A stretch of 5,259 nucleotides of DNA, taken from the NCBI GenBank assembly GCA_050185515.1, contig JBFWZG010000184.1, forward strand, positions 1-5,259, written 5' to 3'. The notes under the pieces were generated by a model that saw only the letters and a list, made by a program, of their open reading frames with translations, had not been told where the DNA came from and made no database searches. Source of the DNA: JAQSWP01 sp050185515. Lineage in GTDB: Bacteria > Pseudomonadota > Alphaproteobacteria > Reyranellales > JAQSWP01. Numbering within the stretch: position 1 is the stretch's first letter; the number at the start of each line of letters is the position of its first letter. Below, in pieces: positions 4,515 to 5,259 of this stretch. The position numbers and the translations under genes are program-made.

Positions 4515-5259
4515 TTAGAACTCGCCCGCCATGTAACGCGGCAGCCAGCCCTCATGGGAATCCTTCAATGCCGCCAAGGATATGGCCCCGTGCCCGGCCA
4601 CGGTCAACTCCCTTCCGCCGACCGTACCGAGACGGCGCACGGAGATTCCGGCCTTTTTCGCCGCCGCCAGCACGGTTTCGGCGCCGGCCTGGGGCATGGC
4701 GAGCACGTAGCGGGCCTGGTCCTCGCCGAAACCGACTGCGAAGGCGTCGCCCTCTGGCAGCGCGATCTCGGCCCCGATGCCACCAGCCATGGCCATTTCC
4801 GCCACCGCCGCCAGCAGGCCACCATCCGAGCAGTCGTGCACGGTGCAAAGGGTGCCGGCTTCGATCAGGCCCCGGACGAAGTCGCCGTTGCGCCTCTCCA
4901 CCGCCAGATCGACCGGCGGCGGCGGACCTTCCTCGCGGCCGCAGACATCGCGCAGGTAGATCGACTGCCCCAGATGTCCTTTGGTTTCGCCGACCAGCAG
5001 GATGACCTGGTCGGCCGGCTTGAACGCGACGGTTGCCATGCGCCGGACGTCGTCCATGACGCCGACGCCGCCGATCGCGGGGGTGGGCAGAATGCCCTTG
5101 CCGTTGGTCTCGTTGTAGAGCGAGACGTTGCCCGAAACGACCGGGTAGTCCAGCGCCAGACAGGCTTCGCGCATGCCTTCGATCGCGCCGACGAACTGGC
5201 CCATGATCTCCGGCCGCTGCGGGTTGCCGAAATTCATGTTGTCGGTGATGGCGAGCGGC
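4515..5259 (-). CDS. purL: Phosphoribosylformylglycinamidine synthase subunit PurL, C-terminal part
   Basis: The 3' part of purL; 247 C-terminal residues are visible and the frame runs off the right edge, so the ATG at 5237 is internal. PurL makes formylglycinamidine ribonucleotide (FGAM) from FGAR, ATP and glutamine-derived ammonia, the fourth step of purine synthesis, normally as a complex with PurQ and PurS. Signatures are TDNMNFGNPQRPEIMGQF (visible residues 5-22), VSGNVSLYNETNG (41-53), PTPAIGGVGVMDD (58-70), HDCSDGGLLAAVAEMAMAGG (141-160) and FGEDQARYVLAM (177-188), with the GWLPRYMAGEF end (237-247). These cover the last part of the second half of the protein, including its AIRS-C-type domain. 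The direct HEGWLPRYM ending without a glutaminase domain shows the small PurL of the three-subunit (PurSQL) system, so separate purQ and purS are expected elsewhere. Confidence 0.97.
   Translation of the reverse strand, partial: PLAITDNMNFGNPQRPEIMGQFVGAIEGMREACLALDYPVVSGNVSLYNETNGKGILPTPAIGGVGVMDDVRRMATVAFKPADQVILLVGETKGHLGQSIYLRDVCGREEGPPPPVDLAVERRNGDFVRGLIEAGTLCTVHDCSDGGLLAAVAEMAMAGGIGAEIALPEGDAFAVGFGEDQARYVLAMPQAGAETVLAAAKKAGISVRRLGTVGGRELTVAGHGAISLAALKDSHEGWLPRYMAGEF

Noticed and set aside
4457..5005. Plus-strand open frame of 182 codons opposite purL
   Set aside because: The product is a low-complexity Arg/Pro-rich sequence typical of the reverse strand of a GC-rich gene, and purL is certain on the other strand.
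1..5259. CRISPR array, tRNA or rRNA gene, or insertion sequence
   Set aside because: No regularly spaced repeats, no cloverleaf-like segment with conserved tRNA motifs, and no transposase or integrase similarity were seen; gaps between genes are all under 300 bases.

Overview
The window reads as a chromosomal, GC-rich stretch from an alphaproteobacterium, probably of Rhodospirillales type. This rests on the style of the S4, PurL, BolA and Grx4 proteins and on the purL-bolA-grxD order. The genus cannot be fixed from the sequence alone. No mobile-element gene, CRISPR array, tRNA or rRNA is visible, and every gene can be given a family.

Left part (1-1338, plus strand): the 3' part of a TrmJ-like tRNA 2'-O-methyltransferase gene ends at 504. 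A short GC hairpin follows and runs into a clear sigma70-type promoter (-35 at 530-535, -10 at 552-557). That promoter drives rpsD (ribosomal protein S4, GTG start at 669) through a leader of about 100 nt with small hairpins. A strong intrinsic terminator (1309-1338) closes rpsD.

Middle part (1393-3834): this looks like an accessory cassette. A minus-strand HxlR-family regulator with one cysteine (1393-1752) is divergent from a plus-strand pair, a WrbA-like flavodoxin-fold reductase (1917-2495) and a DoxX-family membrane protein (2509-2922). The intergenic space is AT-richer and full of small inverted and direct repeats, the likely operators. A terminator (2945-2969) ends the pair. An enoyl-CoA hydratase/isomerase gene (3026-3799) follows as its own unit and ends in a hairpin shared with the convergent grxD (3811-3834).

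Right part (3855-5259, minus strand): purL (C-terminal part only), bolA and grxD lie head to tail. PurL works in purine synthesis; BolA and the CGFS glutaredoxin are known physical partners in Fe-S cluster handling and iron sensing. A perfect TATAAT -10 just after the bolA stop, followed by a short inverted repeat, suggests that grxD also has its own promoter.

The most interesting points are the redox-type regulator/reductase/DoxX module with its operator array, and the possible separate control of grxD. Nothing here amounts to an undescribed system; the core genes are ordinary housekeeping genes.
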